NCBI GenBank assembly: GCA_031550085.1
Contig: JAVBOY010000017.1
Location: 96,438-160,437 of the forward strand
Direction of reading: 5' to 3'
Source of the DNA: UBA4417 sp031550085
Lineage (GTDB): Bacteria > Bacteroidota > Bacteroidia > Bacteroidales > UBA4417
Length of the DNA: 64,000 bases
In this document: positions 52,113-62,000 of the stretch, one piece after another
Position numbering within the stretch: position 1 is the first letter of the stretch
Layout: each line of letters opens with the position of its first letter
Made by a program: the position numbers and the translations under genes
The notes under the pieces: generated by a model
Databases searched by the model: none
Told to the model about the DNA's origin: nothing
Seen by the model: only the letters and a program-made list of their open reading frames with translations

Positions 52113-55100
52113 TTTAAGTTCAAATAAATAGGATTGATTCCTTGTATTCTGTTGTTTTTATATATAATCTCTCCTATTCTTGTTTGTACAAAATTAGGAG
52201 TGATCAAATTTATATTGCTAATCGTAGATGAAGAAGGCATTAACCCCTGAGACACTGTATATCGATTTATACCACTCGCTGCGTCATAATAGGCAACCTG
52301 CCCATTAAAAGCATACTGTGCACGATATGCTGATACTTCAGAACCAAGTCCATAACCAGAAGTTAGGTTACCTTGGCTGTCAAAACCGTATTCTTTTCGG
52401 GCAATTTGCCCTCCATGTCTATTTTCATGGAATTTATTTCCTGACTCATTTAGTGTATACATAGTTACAATTGAATGTCCTTGTGCATTTGTTCCTGTCT
52501 GTGCAGTAACAGGTTCTATTACCTGATTATTATTTTCACGAGCATCTTCATATCGAAATTCTATATCTTTACAGCCCCTCATATCTCCAATGTCAGATTT
52601 GGAACTTTTCAATTCTGTGATTCGCTCCTTCAGGTCTCCAATATCTTTTCCTTTTTTTTCTAATTTGACGAGTTTTTTTTCCAACTTACTTATCCGCTTA
52701 TCTAATTTTTTTTCTAATTCCTGAGCTCTCTTTTCATTGGCCTCATTGTAATATTCCCCCGTTGGATCAATATACTTCAGCGGATTATTTAAGCAGTAAC
52801 TATAGCGGTTATAGTTTTGAGTATTTTCCGGATCCTGCACATAGTTGTCAGGCGAAAGCATCCGCGCCATCACCGGGTCGTACAATCTTCCGTTCATGTT
52901 TATCATCCCAAACGCATCCAAATGTTCATGTCCGGTATAGCCTCGATCAAAGGTACAAAAGTTGTCAATGAAAAACGGAGTTAAATTGGAGGCTGTTTGG
53001 AAAAAACTTTGTGCATAGGGCTGCAAGGTATTTTTGTCGCGGCGGCGTCCCCAGGCGTCATAAGAATATTCCTGAGCCAAGTTACCCCATTCGTCCACCA
53101 CATGGGTTACGCTGCCCTGGTGGTCGGTCAACAGGTAAAACAGAGTTCCGGTGCGCACATTGTCACCGTGCGACACATATACCATGCGGGCGCCGCCGGG
53201 GGCGTTGATGTAATAGAAGTTGCGGCGTTTGGTGTAATCTTCGGGGTTAGGACCCAAGGTTACCTGCTCGAATTTTATTCCGTAGAACTTGGTGTATTGT
53301 AACACGTTGTTCCGGTAAACCTGCATCAGGCTGCGCTGGTTGTCGGGGGCATAACGGAATTTGGCTTCAACCGGGATGCTGGTGCCTGCCACATAATCCT
53401 TGATGGTTTTCACGCTCGAAAAGGAGGTGTAGGTCGCCGTTTGGGTGGCCAGCGGAATGTCGTTAGGGCCGGTAATGCTTTTGAGGGCATGTTTTTTTAC
53501 GGCATCGTAAGCATAGGTTCCGGCATCGCTTTTGGTGGCAATGTTGCCGTTATTCTGGTAAGTAACGGCCAGGTTTGCCGGGATTTTGAGACTGCTGACG
53601 GCGGTCAGGCGGTCCAGGTTGTCGTAACTGAAGTTTTCAGTGGAGTTGGTGCGGGTGTTGTCCCTGCGCCACAACAGGTTCCCGTTTTCCGGCTTAAACT
53701 GGTAGGAAACGTTTTGCAAGGTATCACAGGTAATTCCGGTCAACAAATCATAGGAATCGTAGGTGCGAGTGTGCAGTCCGCCGCCCATCCATCCGGTGAT
53801 CTGTCCCAGGGCATTTTCCCGGTCACGTGTCCAAATGATATCATAATCTCCCTTATCGTTGCAAAAAGTCCTGGATAGGTGTACCAGGTTGCCGTATGCA
53901 TCGTAGTGATTCCGGACGGCAAAGCCACCAGGATAGCAAACAAAGGCCAGGTTGCCATGCTCGTCGTAATCGTAACTGGTTTCGTAAGTTGCATAATATT
54001 CGAATTCGAGTTGGGTCACCTGGGTTTGGCGCCCCAGGTTATCATAAATGTATTCGAAATAGTCATAGTTGGGTGCCTGTTCGCGTTTGAGCAGGGTATA
54101 GGACGGCCCGCTATCATAGTAGGTATACTGGTACTTCCCTTCGGTTGTTTGTTTTTTGTCAAGCCTTCCGTCGGACAAGTAGGTAAGCTGGGTGACATTT
54201 CCACGGGCATCGGATTGGTAGGTCAATTCGCCATAGGCATTGTAGTCATAGTTGGTGGCTCCGGCATTGGGGTCATTGAGTTGGATTTGGCGTCCGTAGT
54301 CGTCGTATTCCATGGTAGTGGCGGCGCCCACCGCTGTGATGCTGTTGGGCTGTCCGCTGCTGTGATAGGTATAAGTAAGCGTACCGCCGTTATCCGTACT
54401 GCTGAGGATTTGATCCAGCGCATTGACGGTTTTGCTCCGCCAGGTACCGTCGGGACGGGTGACGGTGGTGGTGAGGCCGTTAAAACGGGACGTGGTTACC
54501 AATCCGTTGTCGTTAATCGAGTCCAGGCGTCCGTAGTTGTCGTAATGGTACGTTGCCCATCGCTGGCTTTCTCCGGTAAAGTAAGGCCTGCTTTGGCGTG
54601 AAACTCGCCCCCAGGAATCGTATTGCTTGTCTACCCACACGGCCTGGTTGCTGAAATTGTAGGATTTGGAACGGATGTCCCGACCCAGAAGGTCGTAATA
54701 CACAGTCACCGGGGGCTTGTTGCTTCCCGAAGTAATGCTGTGGTAGACGGCAAGGGGTGGCCCATCGGCCCGCCCCCAATACCAAAGGGTTTGGGTGGTA
54801 TCCACAGGGGAAATGGTTTTCTTCAAGCGCTCGAAACCGTCGTATTCGTGGGTAGTGCGGTTGTTCCTGGGGTCGATTGTTTCCGTAATATTCCCGTAGG
54901 CATCGTATCCGGTTTGCACGGATAAGCCGTTCATATCGGTGATTTTGGTGGCAAAACGTCCCCTGCCGTCATATTCCAACGTTTGGAAGCGATCGTTTAA
55001 GCCGGCGGTGCGGGTGGTAACCTGGCGGGGTAATCCCTGCAAATTGAAATTCTCGTAAAGGGTGGTCACGGACTTTGCTTTGCCCGGATGGCTGATTGTG

Positions 55101-58057
55101 GAAGTCAGGTTTCCAAGGTTGTTGTAAATATAGGAAGTATCGCTGCTAAATGCGGGCTGGCCGGGATAGGTGGTGGTGGTTTTCGTGTATTCAAGCTTGT
55201 TGGGAATTCCGTAGTTTCCTTTGGCAACATAGCGGTTTTGGGTAACGGTTTCAATCTTTGAGGATACGCCCCACGCGTGTTCGGTCTTGCGGTAAGTGAT
55301 GTTTCCGTTTTGGTTGCAGGAATCGCTTACAGTGATTCGAATGGGGCGCAAGCGGTCGGTAATGGTGGTCCGGGAGGGATAAAAGAGCACCCGGTTCTGA
55401 AAATCCATGCGGGTATAGTCGTAATAGATGTCTCGGATCGGAAGGTCGAATTCTTCGCAGGGTTGGCCGATAAACGGGCCTTTCGAGCCGCCGTCTTCAT
55501 ATTGTGAATCGTCGCAATCGGGCGAATAATAGGTTTCCGATTTGCTCAGGAGGGGGCTTAGTTCGGGAAAGATGTGGTGGGTCTTGGTTTTGATTTTGGT
55601 TGCATCGTTGCGTTCCGAAATCTCCCGGAATCCCAAAAAGCCTCCGTAATAGTGGTTGGTTACTCCGTTCCGGTACCGGAAGGTTCTTTCGTTGAATCCC
55701 CCGTAACTGTTGGAGGTAGCGATTGATTTCAACACCGGGGCATTGGTCTGTTGGCTGTAACCTCTGGTACTCGGTTCTTCGGTATATCCGTACATGTATT
55801 TTTCTGCCAGGGTGGTGTATTCGAATTTTGTTGTAAAGCCCATCCCGTCGACGACGGATTTCAAAAAGGGCTTTTTCTCCGGTTTAAAGGGATCAAAATA
55901 GGCATGGGACAACATGCCGTTATTGTTCATTTTGCAATAAAATTCCAACCAGCCGTCGCCGTTGTAATCGCCGGGATTCAACGCCACTACTGTACCTCCA
56001 ACCGGAGGGGTGGAACTGCAGGTATAGGTTTTCCCTTTGAAGCTGCATCCGGTACTGTAGAAAGCCCGGACAGCCATGCTGCTGCCATAGGCGTTCATTT
56101 GAACCAAATCGTCCATACCGTCCGAATTGATATCGGCTACAAAAGTTTGAAGGTTGGGAATGGTTTCATTGAGGTTGATAAAAGGCAGCCGGACGGGATC
56201 GTTGCTGTATTGAACCCACCGTTTCCCGTCCGAATGAAACAGATTCCATACATGGGCGGAATCGGAATAAAGCAGGAGGTCGGTTTTCCCATCGCCATTG
56301 AAATCTCCGGTAAAGGAACGGTAAAAACTGTATAGTAGGGTTTCCGGCAGGCGGTTGCCGTAGGCATCGTATAAATGAATATTTTCTTTTGTAAGTACAT
56401 GGTCTCCGATTTCCATCGTATAGGCATTGGAAACTCCATTCCACTGTTTGACAAACAGGATTTTGCTTTTGCCGCTGCCGCTGATATCCACCGTAGTAAC
56501 GGTATGCAAGCCTTCCCAATTATTGTTTTGTTCCTTATGCCGAAGCAACAGGCCGGACTTCCCAATGATAAAATGATCGATAAATTCTTCCGGGTTACGG
56601 GAATCGAAATTTCGGAACTGAACCCAAAACTCGGTAAAACCATCGCCGTTAAAATCGCCCATTTCGATACGAACATCATCCACACCACAATAATTACAGG
56701 GAATGTCTGTTGCGATAAGCATACGTGATTCCGCATCATATCCGGTTTTCTTGGCCAGGTAAAGGTAAATCTCAATATAGGTGCCGCCGAAACCGGTCGG
56801 ATACCGCCGAATGCTGAGAAAATCCGCTTTACCGTCGCCGTTGACGTCGGCAGCCGCTCCGGCCAGGGCGCGATCCGGGTCTCCATAGTAAGGGATGTAA
56901 TACATCGTGTCCTGGGACGGATTGTGAAGGGGGCCATTCAAAACCACATTTCCCGCCCAGTCGATCAGGTCGTCTTTCCCGTCTCCGTTCACATCCAGGT
57001 GATAACGGGAATCGTTGTAAAAGAAATAGCTGGAAACATGGGGTGGATTGGTGGTTGAAGGGGGTAAGTTGTCGGATTGGTGGTAGGCAAAGCTGGTTGC
57101 GTTCAGGTATTGCCCGTCGCTTCCGGACAGTTTCACGGAATCCAGTAAGGTGTATATTCCGTCTTGTGTTCCCAGATATCCGGTTTTTTTATAGTTGAAT
57201 TCGTAGGTCTTTAATAGCCTGGAAACGGTGGTCTGGTCGGTGGGCAAGGTGCCGCCTGCTGATTCATCGTATATTTTAATGGATTTCAGCAGGTGATAGG
57301 GCAGAATCTGGCTTCCGGCGATGTAGGTAGGGATCATGTAATCGCGGTTGGCATAGGAAAAGGTGATTTTTATCTTTTTTTCGCCTCCTGCTTGCCCGCT
57401 TTGGGATGCGTTTTTCGTGTACTCAATCTGCTCGATCATGCGGTCTTTCACACCGTTGGCATTGTACTGGTAAGTAATAGTATTCCCGTTGGCATCGGTT
57501 ATTTTGGTAAGGTAGTATTTGTAAACAATTTCTTCGGTACCGGGTGCGGTTTCAACACGGGAGTAGGAATTTCTTCCGTATTCCAGGGTTTTCCCATCCT
57601 TGGTCTGGATTTCGAACCAGATTACTTTCCCGTCGCTGCGTTTGGGGGTTATTTTTGCGAAGCTTTCATCGGCAGTACCATAGGTTCCGTCTGCTTTTAG
57701 CAAGAGCCGCTGTCCGTCCCAGGAAAGTCCGTCGTAATAGGTCATCAGTACGGGGGTTTGCAGATTGTCGAAGTACAGGTTTTGTCCTTCGCGGGTGATG
57801 CAGGAAATGCCGGAGAGGTTCCAGCTTCTGCCCATGATGCCGTTGTCGCCTCCTCCGCTGTTGTAGGTAATTGCAAGATTGGGTTGCAGGCCTTGAGTTC
57901 CGGGTGGTACTTCGATGGGAATGGTGTAGGTGGCGCTTCCGGTGAGGGATACATCCGCGCTTCCGGGAATAGAACCTACGGGCAAGGCGGTGTTGATTTG
58001 GGCTTGTAAGGTATTCAGGCTAATAATGAATAGGAAGAATATGTAAAGTTTTTTCAT
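52109..58057 (-). CDS. Full-length Rhs/SpvB-type polymorphic toxin with zincin-like tip
   Basis: 1982 residues. Signal peptide (about 1-20), SpvB-like domain (about 25-230, GSATYTIPIEVPPGTQGLQP), six FG-GAP-like calcium loops between about 355 and 705 (DVNGDGKDDL, DVNGDGKADF, DFNGDGFTEF, DFNGDGKTDL, DINSDGMDDL, DYNGDGWLEF), a middle region, and many YD repeats (about 1000-1610). The Rhs core follows (about 1614-1765, LLTDHQGSVTHVVDEWG... RLYDPVMARMLSPDN). The tip (about 1766-1982) is a coiled coil followed by HENRHGG (near 1877; HExxH) and a downstream Glu in GSEVSAYRAQY. It should be a secreted toxin shell with a metallopeptidase tip. GC is higher than in the tip and the orphan modules. Export route is unclear: Sec signal present, no own T9SS domain. 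Confidence 0.88.
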   Translation of the reverse strand: MKKLYIFFLFIISLNTLQAQINTALPVGSIPGSADVSLTGSATYTIPIEVPPGTQGLQPNLAITYNSGGGDNGIMGRSWNLSGISCITREGQNLYFDNLQTPVLMTYYDGLSWDGQRLLLKADGTYGTADESFAKITPKRSDGKVIWFEIQTKDGKTLEYGRNSYSRVETAPGTEEIVYKYYLTKITDANGNTITYQYNANGVKDRMIEQIEYTKNASQSGQAGGEKKIKITFSYANRDYMIPTYIAGSQILPYHLLKSIKIYDESAGGTLPTDQTTVSRLLKTYEFNYKKTGYLGTQDGIYTLLDSVKLSGSDGQYLNATSFAYHQSDNLPPSTTNPPHVSSYFFYNDSRYHLDVNGDGKDDLIDWAGNVVLNGPLHNPSQDTMYYIPYYGDPDRALAGAAADVNGDGKADFLSIRRYPTGFGGTYIEIYLYLAKKTGYDAESRMLIATDIPCNYCGVDDVRIEMGDFNGDGFTEFWVQFRNFDSRNPEEFIDHFIIGKSGLLLRHKEQNNNWEGLHTVTTVDISGSGKSKILFVKQWNGVSNAYTMEIGDHVLTKENIHLYDAYGNRLPETLLYSFYRSFTGDFNGDGKTDLLLYSDSAHVWNLFHSDGKRWVQYSNDPVRLPFINLNETIPNLQTFVADINSDGMDDLVQMNAYGSSMAVRAFYSTGCSFKGKTYTCSSTPPVGGTVVALNPGDYNGDGWLEFYCKMNNNGMLSHAYFDPFKPEKKPFLKSVVDGMGFTTKFEYTTLAEKYMYGYTEEPSTRGYSQQTNAPVLKSIATSNSYGGFNERTFRYRNGVTNHYYGGFLGFREISERNDATKIKTKTHHIFPELSPLLSKSETYYSPDCDDSQYEDGGSKGPFIGQPCEEFDLPIRDIYYDYTRMDFQNRVLFYPSRTTITDRLRPIRITVSDSCNQNGNITYRKTEHAWGVSSKIETVTQNRYVAKGNYGIPNKLEYTKTTTTYPGQPAFSSDTSYIYNNLGNLTSTISHPGKAKSVTTLYENFNLQGLPRQVTTRTAGLNDRFQTLEYDGRGRFATKITDMNGLSVQTGYDAYGNITETIDPRNNRTTHEYDGFERLKKTISPVDTTQTLWYWGRADGPPLAVYHSITSGSNKPPVTVYYDLLGRDIRSKSYNFSNQAVWVDKQYDSWGRVSRQSRPYFTGESQRWATYHYDNYGRLDSINDNGLVTTSRFNGLTTTVTRPDGTWRSKTVNALDQILSSTDNGGTLTYTYHSSGQPNSITAVGAATTMEYDDYGRQIQLNDPNAGATNYDYNAYGELTYQSDARGNVTQLTYLSDGRLDKKQTTEGKYQYTYYDSGPSYTLLKREQAPNYDYFEYIYDNLGRQTQVTQLEFEYYATYETSYDYDEHGNLAFVCYPGGFAVRNHYDAYGNLVHLSRTFCNDKGDYDIIWTRDRENALGQITGWMGGGLHTRTYDSYDLLTGITCDTLQNVSYQFKPENGNLLWRRDNTRTNSTENFSYDNLDRLTAVSSLKIPANLAVTYQNNGNIATKSDAGTYAYDAVKKHALKSITGPNDIPLATQTATYTSFSSVKTIKDYVAGTSIPVEAKFRYAPDNQRSLMQVYRNNVLQYTKFYGIKFEQVTLGPNPEDYTKRRNFYYINAPGGARMVYVSHGDNVRTGTLFYLLTDHQGSVTHVVDEWGNLAQEYSYDAWGRRRDKNTLQPYAQSFFQTASNLTPFFIDNFCTFDRGYTGHEHLDAFGMINMNGRLYDPVMARMLSPDNYVQDPENTQNYNRYSYCLNNPLKYIDPTGEYYNEANEKRAQELEKKLDKRISKLEKKLVKLEKKGKDIGDLKERITELKSSKSDIGDMRGCKDIEFRYEDARENNNQVIEPVTAQTGTNAQGHSIVTMYTLNESGNKFHENRHGGQIARKEYGFDSQGNLTSGYGLGSEVSAYRAQYAFNGQVAYYDAASGINRYTVSQGLMPSSSTISNINLITPNFVQTRIGEIIYKNNRIQGINPIYLNLK

Positions 58058-58074
58058 GGTGTTTGTTTTTTTAA

Positions 58075-58363
58075 TGGTTAAAGGTGCAGGGTGAAGTGGT
58101 TGTTTAATCGTTGAATTGTTTAACTGTTTATGTTTGGTGAAATAGGTAAAATAGTGGAAATTGGGGAAATGGTGTTATGTTAGTTTGAATCGGATAGGAT
58201 AATCAAATCTAATAATATTCAAATTTAATCGCATAAGGTAAAGTGGTTCAAGGTGAACGGTGCTCGGTAAAAGGTAAACTCATTAACTAAAAATGTTCAT
58301 CTTTTATCATTCAACATTCATCGTTAATAAGCTCATTTTCAATTTCCCACTTTCAATTTTCAA
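58075..58363 (-). repeat. Composite intergenic repeat block D
   Basis: Fills the 306-bp space before the Rhs gene. Boxes on the plus strand: GGTGCAGGGTGAAGTGG near 58082, GTTTAATCGTTGAATTGTTTA near 58102, AATCTAATAATATTCAAATTTAATCGCATAAGGT at 58206-58239, and ACTTTCAATTTTCAATTAACTC near 58350. The order of boxes over roughly 170 bp matches block A, 16 kb away. Confidence 0.75.
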
Positions 58364-58849
58364 TTAACTCTTGATAATGGTTTTACTAATATTAATGGTT
58401 CCGATTTTCAACCGTAGGTAGTAAGTTCCGTCGGGTTGGTCGTCGAGATCGAGGGCATGGTTGCTGCCGGAAAGCACTTGCTTGCGGTAAATGATTTGGC
58501 CTTGCTGGTTGCAAAGCAGCAGTTCGCCTTGCAGGGTTTCATCAGAGTGGGGAATGTCGACACAGAGGCGGTCGGCGGTGGGATTGGGATAAATTTTTAC
58601 GGTTTCGTTTTGGCCGCGGTAGGTAAGAAATGCCTGGCCGCCGCCGGGATCGCCTCCGTTGGGGTTGTTGGGATTTCCGGGATTTCCAGGGTCTATCGAA
58701 AGGTTGCCGTCTGTCCGTTCGATCCGGTTGCCGGAGGCATCGTATTTGATCGAAACTTTTTTAACGTAGGGAGGCGTGACGGCTTTGGATTCTTGAGCCC
58801 ACAGGTTTACTGCATACAGGGCGAATGCAAATAGAAAGAGTTTTTTCAT
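58364..58849 (-). CDS. Small T9SS protein with a YD-like motif, preceding Rhs
   Basis: 161 residues: signal peptide (to about 18), then KKVSIKYDASGNRIERTDGN (about 30-49), which looks like a single YD/Rhs repeat unit. An Asn/Gly/Pro-rich linker (about 53-72) follows, then a T9SS type A sorting domain (VKIYPNPTADRLCVDI... SKTIIKS). It stands just upstream of the Rhs gene on the same strand, separated by repeat block D. It may serve as a surface anchor or start piece for the Rhs system, but this is a guess from motif and position. Confidence 0.7.
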   Translation of the reverse strand: MKKLFLFAFALYAVNLWAQESKAVTPPYVKKVSIKYDASGNRIERTDGNLSIDPGNPGNPNNPNGGDPGGGQAFLTYRGQNETVKIYPNPTADRLCVDIPHSDETLQGELLLCNQQGQIIYRKQVLSGSNHALDLDDQPDGTYYLRLKIGTINISKTIIKS

Positions 58850-59039
58850 GGGGTTGTTTTTATTTAGGTTTTAAGGAAAATTTAAAGTCGGGCAAGTGTA
58901 AAGCAATCACAAACTTTCACATTCCAAATGTAAAAAAAGTTTTGTTTCGAAAAATGCAACTAAAAGAAAAAATGGGACTATTTTAATTAAAATTTTACTA
59001 CGAGACACGAATCTTCTGTAAATACAAAGTGTTTATAAA
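58850..59039. other. Spacer before the T9SS/Rhs pair
   Basis: AT-rich and without ORF. Minus strand holds TACACTTG (about 58897-58904), one mismatch from TAnnTTTG, as the only promoter hint. Confidence 0.4.
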
Positions 59040-59076
59040 AAACGAGCTGCCCAACTGTTTCATGGGCAGCTCGTTT
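59040..59076 (-). terminator. Terminator of the subtilase-like gene
   Basis: Perfect 14-bp stem AAACGAGCTGCCCA / TGGGCAGCTCGTTT with a 9-nt loop, 12 bp after the stop codon on the minus strand. Confidence 0.85.
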
Positions 59077-59088
59077 GTAAGTTAGAAA

Positions 59089-62000
59089 TTACTTGGCAAT
59101 AACCAATTTAACGGTCTTTACGGTTTTGCCGTCTACAATAAAACGGCAATAGTAAATACCATTGGATAGATTGTCCGTATTTACGGATTTGGAATTGCTT
59201 CCCGGTTCGATGTTGATTGTTTCGGCAAGGGTTCCGGAACTGTGGTAGATATACACTTTGGCTTGCGAAGCATCCTGAGTGATTTGGTAGCTGAAAGTTA
59301 CGCTTTGCTTAGCCGGATTGGGGTGTAGTGCAAATTCCGTATCCGTTTCGGATGTGTTGGCTTGCAAATCGGGGATGATTTTTTTATCATCTTGGATAAT
59401 TTCTTCCCGTTTGCGTTCAGGGCGAATGTAAATACCATTTAATGCGAGAATGGAAGCCGCTTTGGCTTGTAGACGCCCTTCTTCCGTCCAAACCAAATCA
59501 ATCAGGTATTGTATCGGTTTTTCGGGAAGCGAATCCAAGCGGTACTTGTCATTCTTCGTCCAATGGATAATGTCATCATTGAGTTTGCACCAGCGGTGGA
59601 AATATTCCTTATCCACATCGTAAGTAATAAGCTTATCCAATTCCGATAAAGTGGTTTGGTAGGCTTTCATATCGTTTTTATCAAAATAGAGTTGTGCTAA
59701 CTGATATTTGTATTCGGGGATGGGGAAATAATTAAGTTGTTCAACAATTTCTTGGGTTCTATCCACGCTATCGCTCGACAACAAGCGTAAATTATCGTCA
59801 ATGGCGTTGGTGATTTTACGACCGTTATCTGCAATTTCCATTTCCAGTTTCTCGCGGGCGGAAATTACTTTTTCTCCGGCAAGGATTTCTGCCATCATTT
59901 TATCATCCAAAGGTTTGATGCGGTTTTTCAGGGCTTTCATCACCTCCTGGTTGCGGGTACATTGGGGATTGGCAACCATAATATCCCGCACCATTTCGGA
60001 AGTAAAACCGCTTTCGTTTTTGGCCACCGCCAACAATACCTTGTTCGATAAAAATCCTTTGCTTTTTTGCAGCGATTCGATGATTTTACTGCCGTTGTCT
60101 TTACCAATTGCCATTTCGGTTTGGGCAAGCAAGGCTTGCGTATTACCGCCGTCTGTTTTAGCGTACCATTCTTGGGTTCCACTCTCAAAGCTTTTCACAG
60201 GTGCAAAACCCGGAATAAGAATATAACCTGAAACTAATTTTTGAGGACAAGTGTTTACAGAATATGTCCAATAAGGATAAGCCGGACCGGAAATATTTTG
60301 AGGTATGTAGGGCACTGTATTCGTATAATTATAGTAGAAAGGAGCATTATAAGACTCGATATTGGTTACATTATTGTAATTATAAAAAGCATTTCCGGCA
60401 GGTTCCGATGATGTACCTTGACTTAATGCAATACCTTGCTCCCTATTGTTTCCGATAATAAACATATGATGGGCGGCATAATCCTTAAAGGTATTGCATT
60501 GGAATTGTAAACCATCATTTACATATTGCGGATAGTAAATGGTAGGATGATAAAATTTATTTTGCCAATCAACCTTAATTCCATAATAATAATTAGCGAT
60601 AGTATTTCGATAAATTACCTCATTTTTAGCATGACCATTCGCTACTTCTATGGCTGTTAATCCTTCGGTTCGAGTACCATCGTTTGTTGGTCGGTCTAAG
60701 CATAGATCATTCGCTTCTACTTTATAATTTTCACATGCTCCAAGTTCAATACCAAAACGTTGTCCCCATATTAGTTCGTCTTTACGTGTTTGACGAAATT
60801 TATTGGATGTGATCCGGGCATTAGTGCAACCATACAAACCTATATTAGGCACTCCATTTCTATTAGATGCATAAAAATCGGTATTATCAATAGTTATATT
60901 ATTAGCAGGATTATTGGCATCCGTAGCATAAACACCCCAAATCAAGTCTTCGAATACCGAACGTACCCCATTACATGTTGGTTGAGGTGTGCTATAATAA
61001 GTACCGCAATACTCTGTAACGGTTAGTTTTGAATAATTAGATATGATACCATGAAAACCAGAAGGATAATCTGAACTATTATCTCGGAAAGTACACCCTT
61101 TGAATGTAACATCTTTGGCAAAAGTCAATTTCACAAATGCATTTTCGGGATTATTGTCCATTATTATAAAATTTCGGGAAGGAGATTGTTCGAAGGTGCA
61201 TTTGTAAAAATAACAGGGTAAAGATGTATTGGGTACAGATGATGGGCAATAGGCATTAATATTCACCGCAGTCCGGCAATTGAGAAAGATGGAATTTTCT
61301 GCCGTGATACGCCCGGCTTTAAACGTATTCAGGGGACTCATATCGGTTTGGGTAAGTACGCCTATTTCCGCATTTTCTATCCTTGCCCCGTTTTTCATAT
61401 CCAACCAACCGGCAGCATAAATATTATAGGAAGGGTGTAGTTCGATGCCTTGCCAGATTTCTCTATCACAAGTAGTTAATATACCTCCGTCTATTACCAG
61501 TCTTCCACCTTTTTCTACGATTATTTTGGCAGCAGGTTTGCAACGAATTGTTGCAGTAATAGTTAGTGTATGCCCGTTCTTTACGGCAAAGGGTTTATAA
61601 AGTGTTCTATAATTATCCCATGTTGTATATGCTACTGTGGTAGAGTTATCATTCATATTATACGCATCGCAAATTAAAGTTTTGGAGCTATTTACAGCCG
61701 CAGCAACATTCACCAACCCATAACCCATTTCGGTATGCCACGTACCGTTATAATCTTTAGGCATATAGGTATATCCACCTACTTTTTGAGCAGTGGATTT
61801 AATAATATCGTGTACTTTTTGCAGGCTCAAACCCGGATTTACAGATAGCATCAGGGCTGCAACTCCTGCCACATGGGCTGCACCCATATTTGTCCAGTTA
61901 GTATAGCTTGTAACATGAGCATTATCAATATAGTCGTATGAACAAATTTGAGAAGTAGGGGCAACCACATCTAAGGTCTGTCCATAACCACATTCATAGT

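Noticed and set aside
52997..58009. Several long plus-strand ORFs across the Rhs gene (for example 53879-54601 and 55751-56335)
   Set aside because: Antisense shadows of a repetitive GC-richer gene; Val/Gly-rich text without domains.
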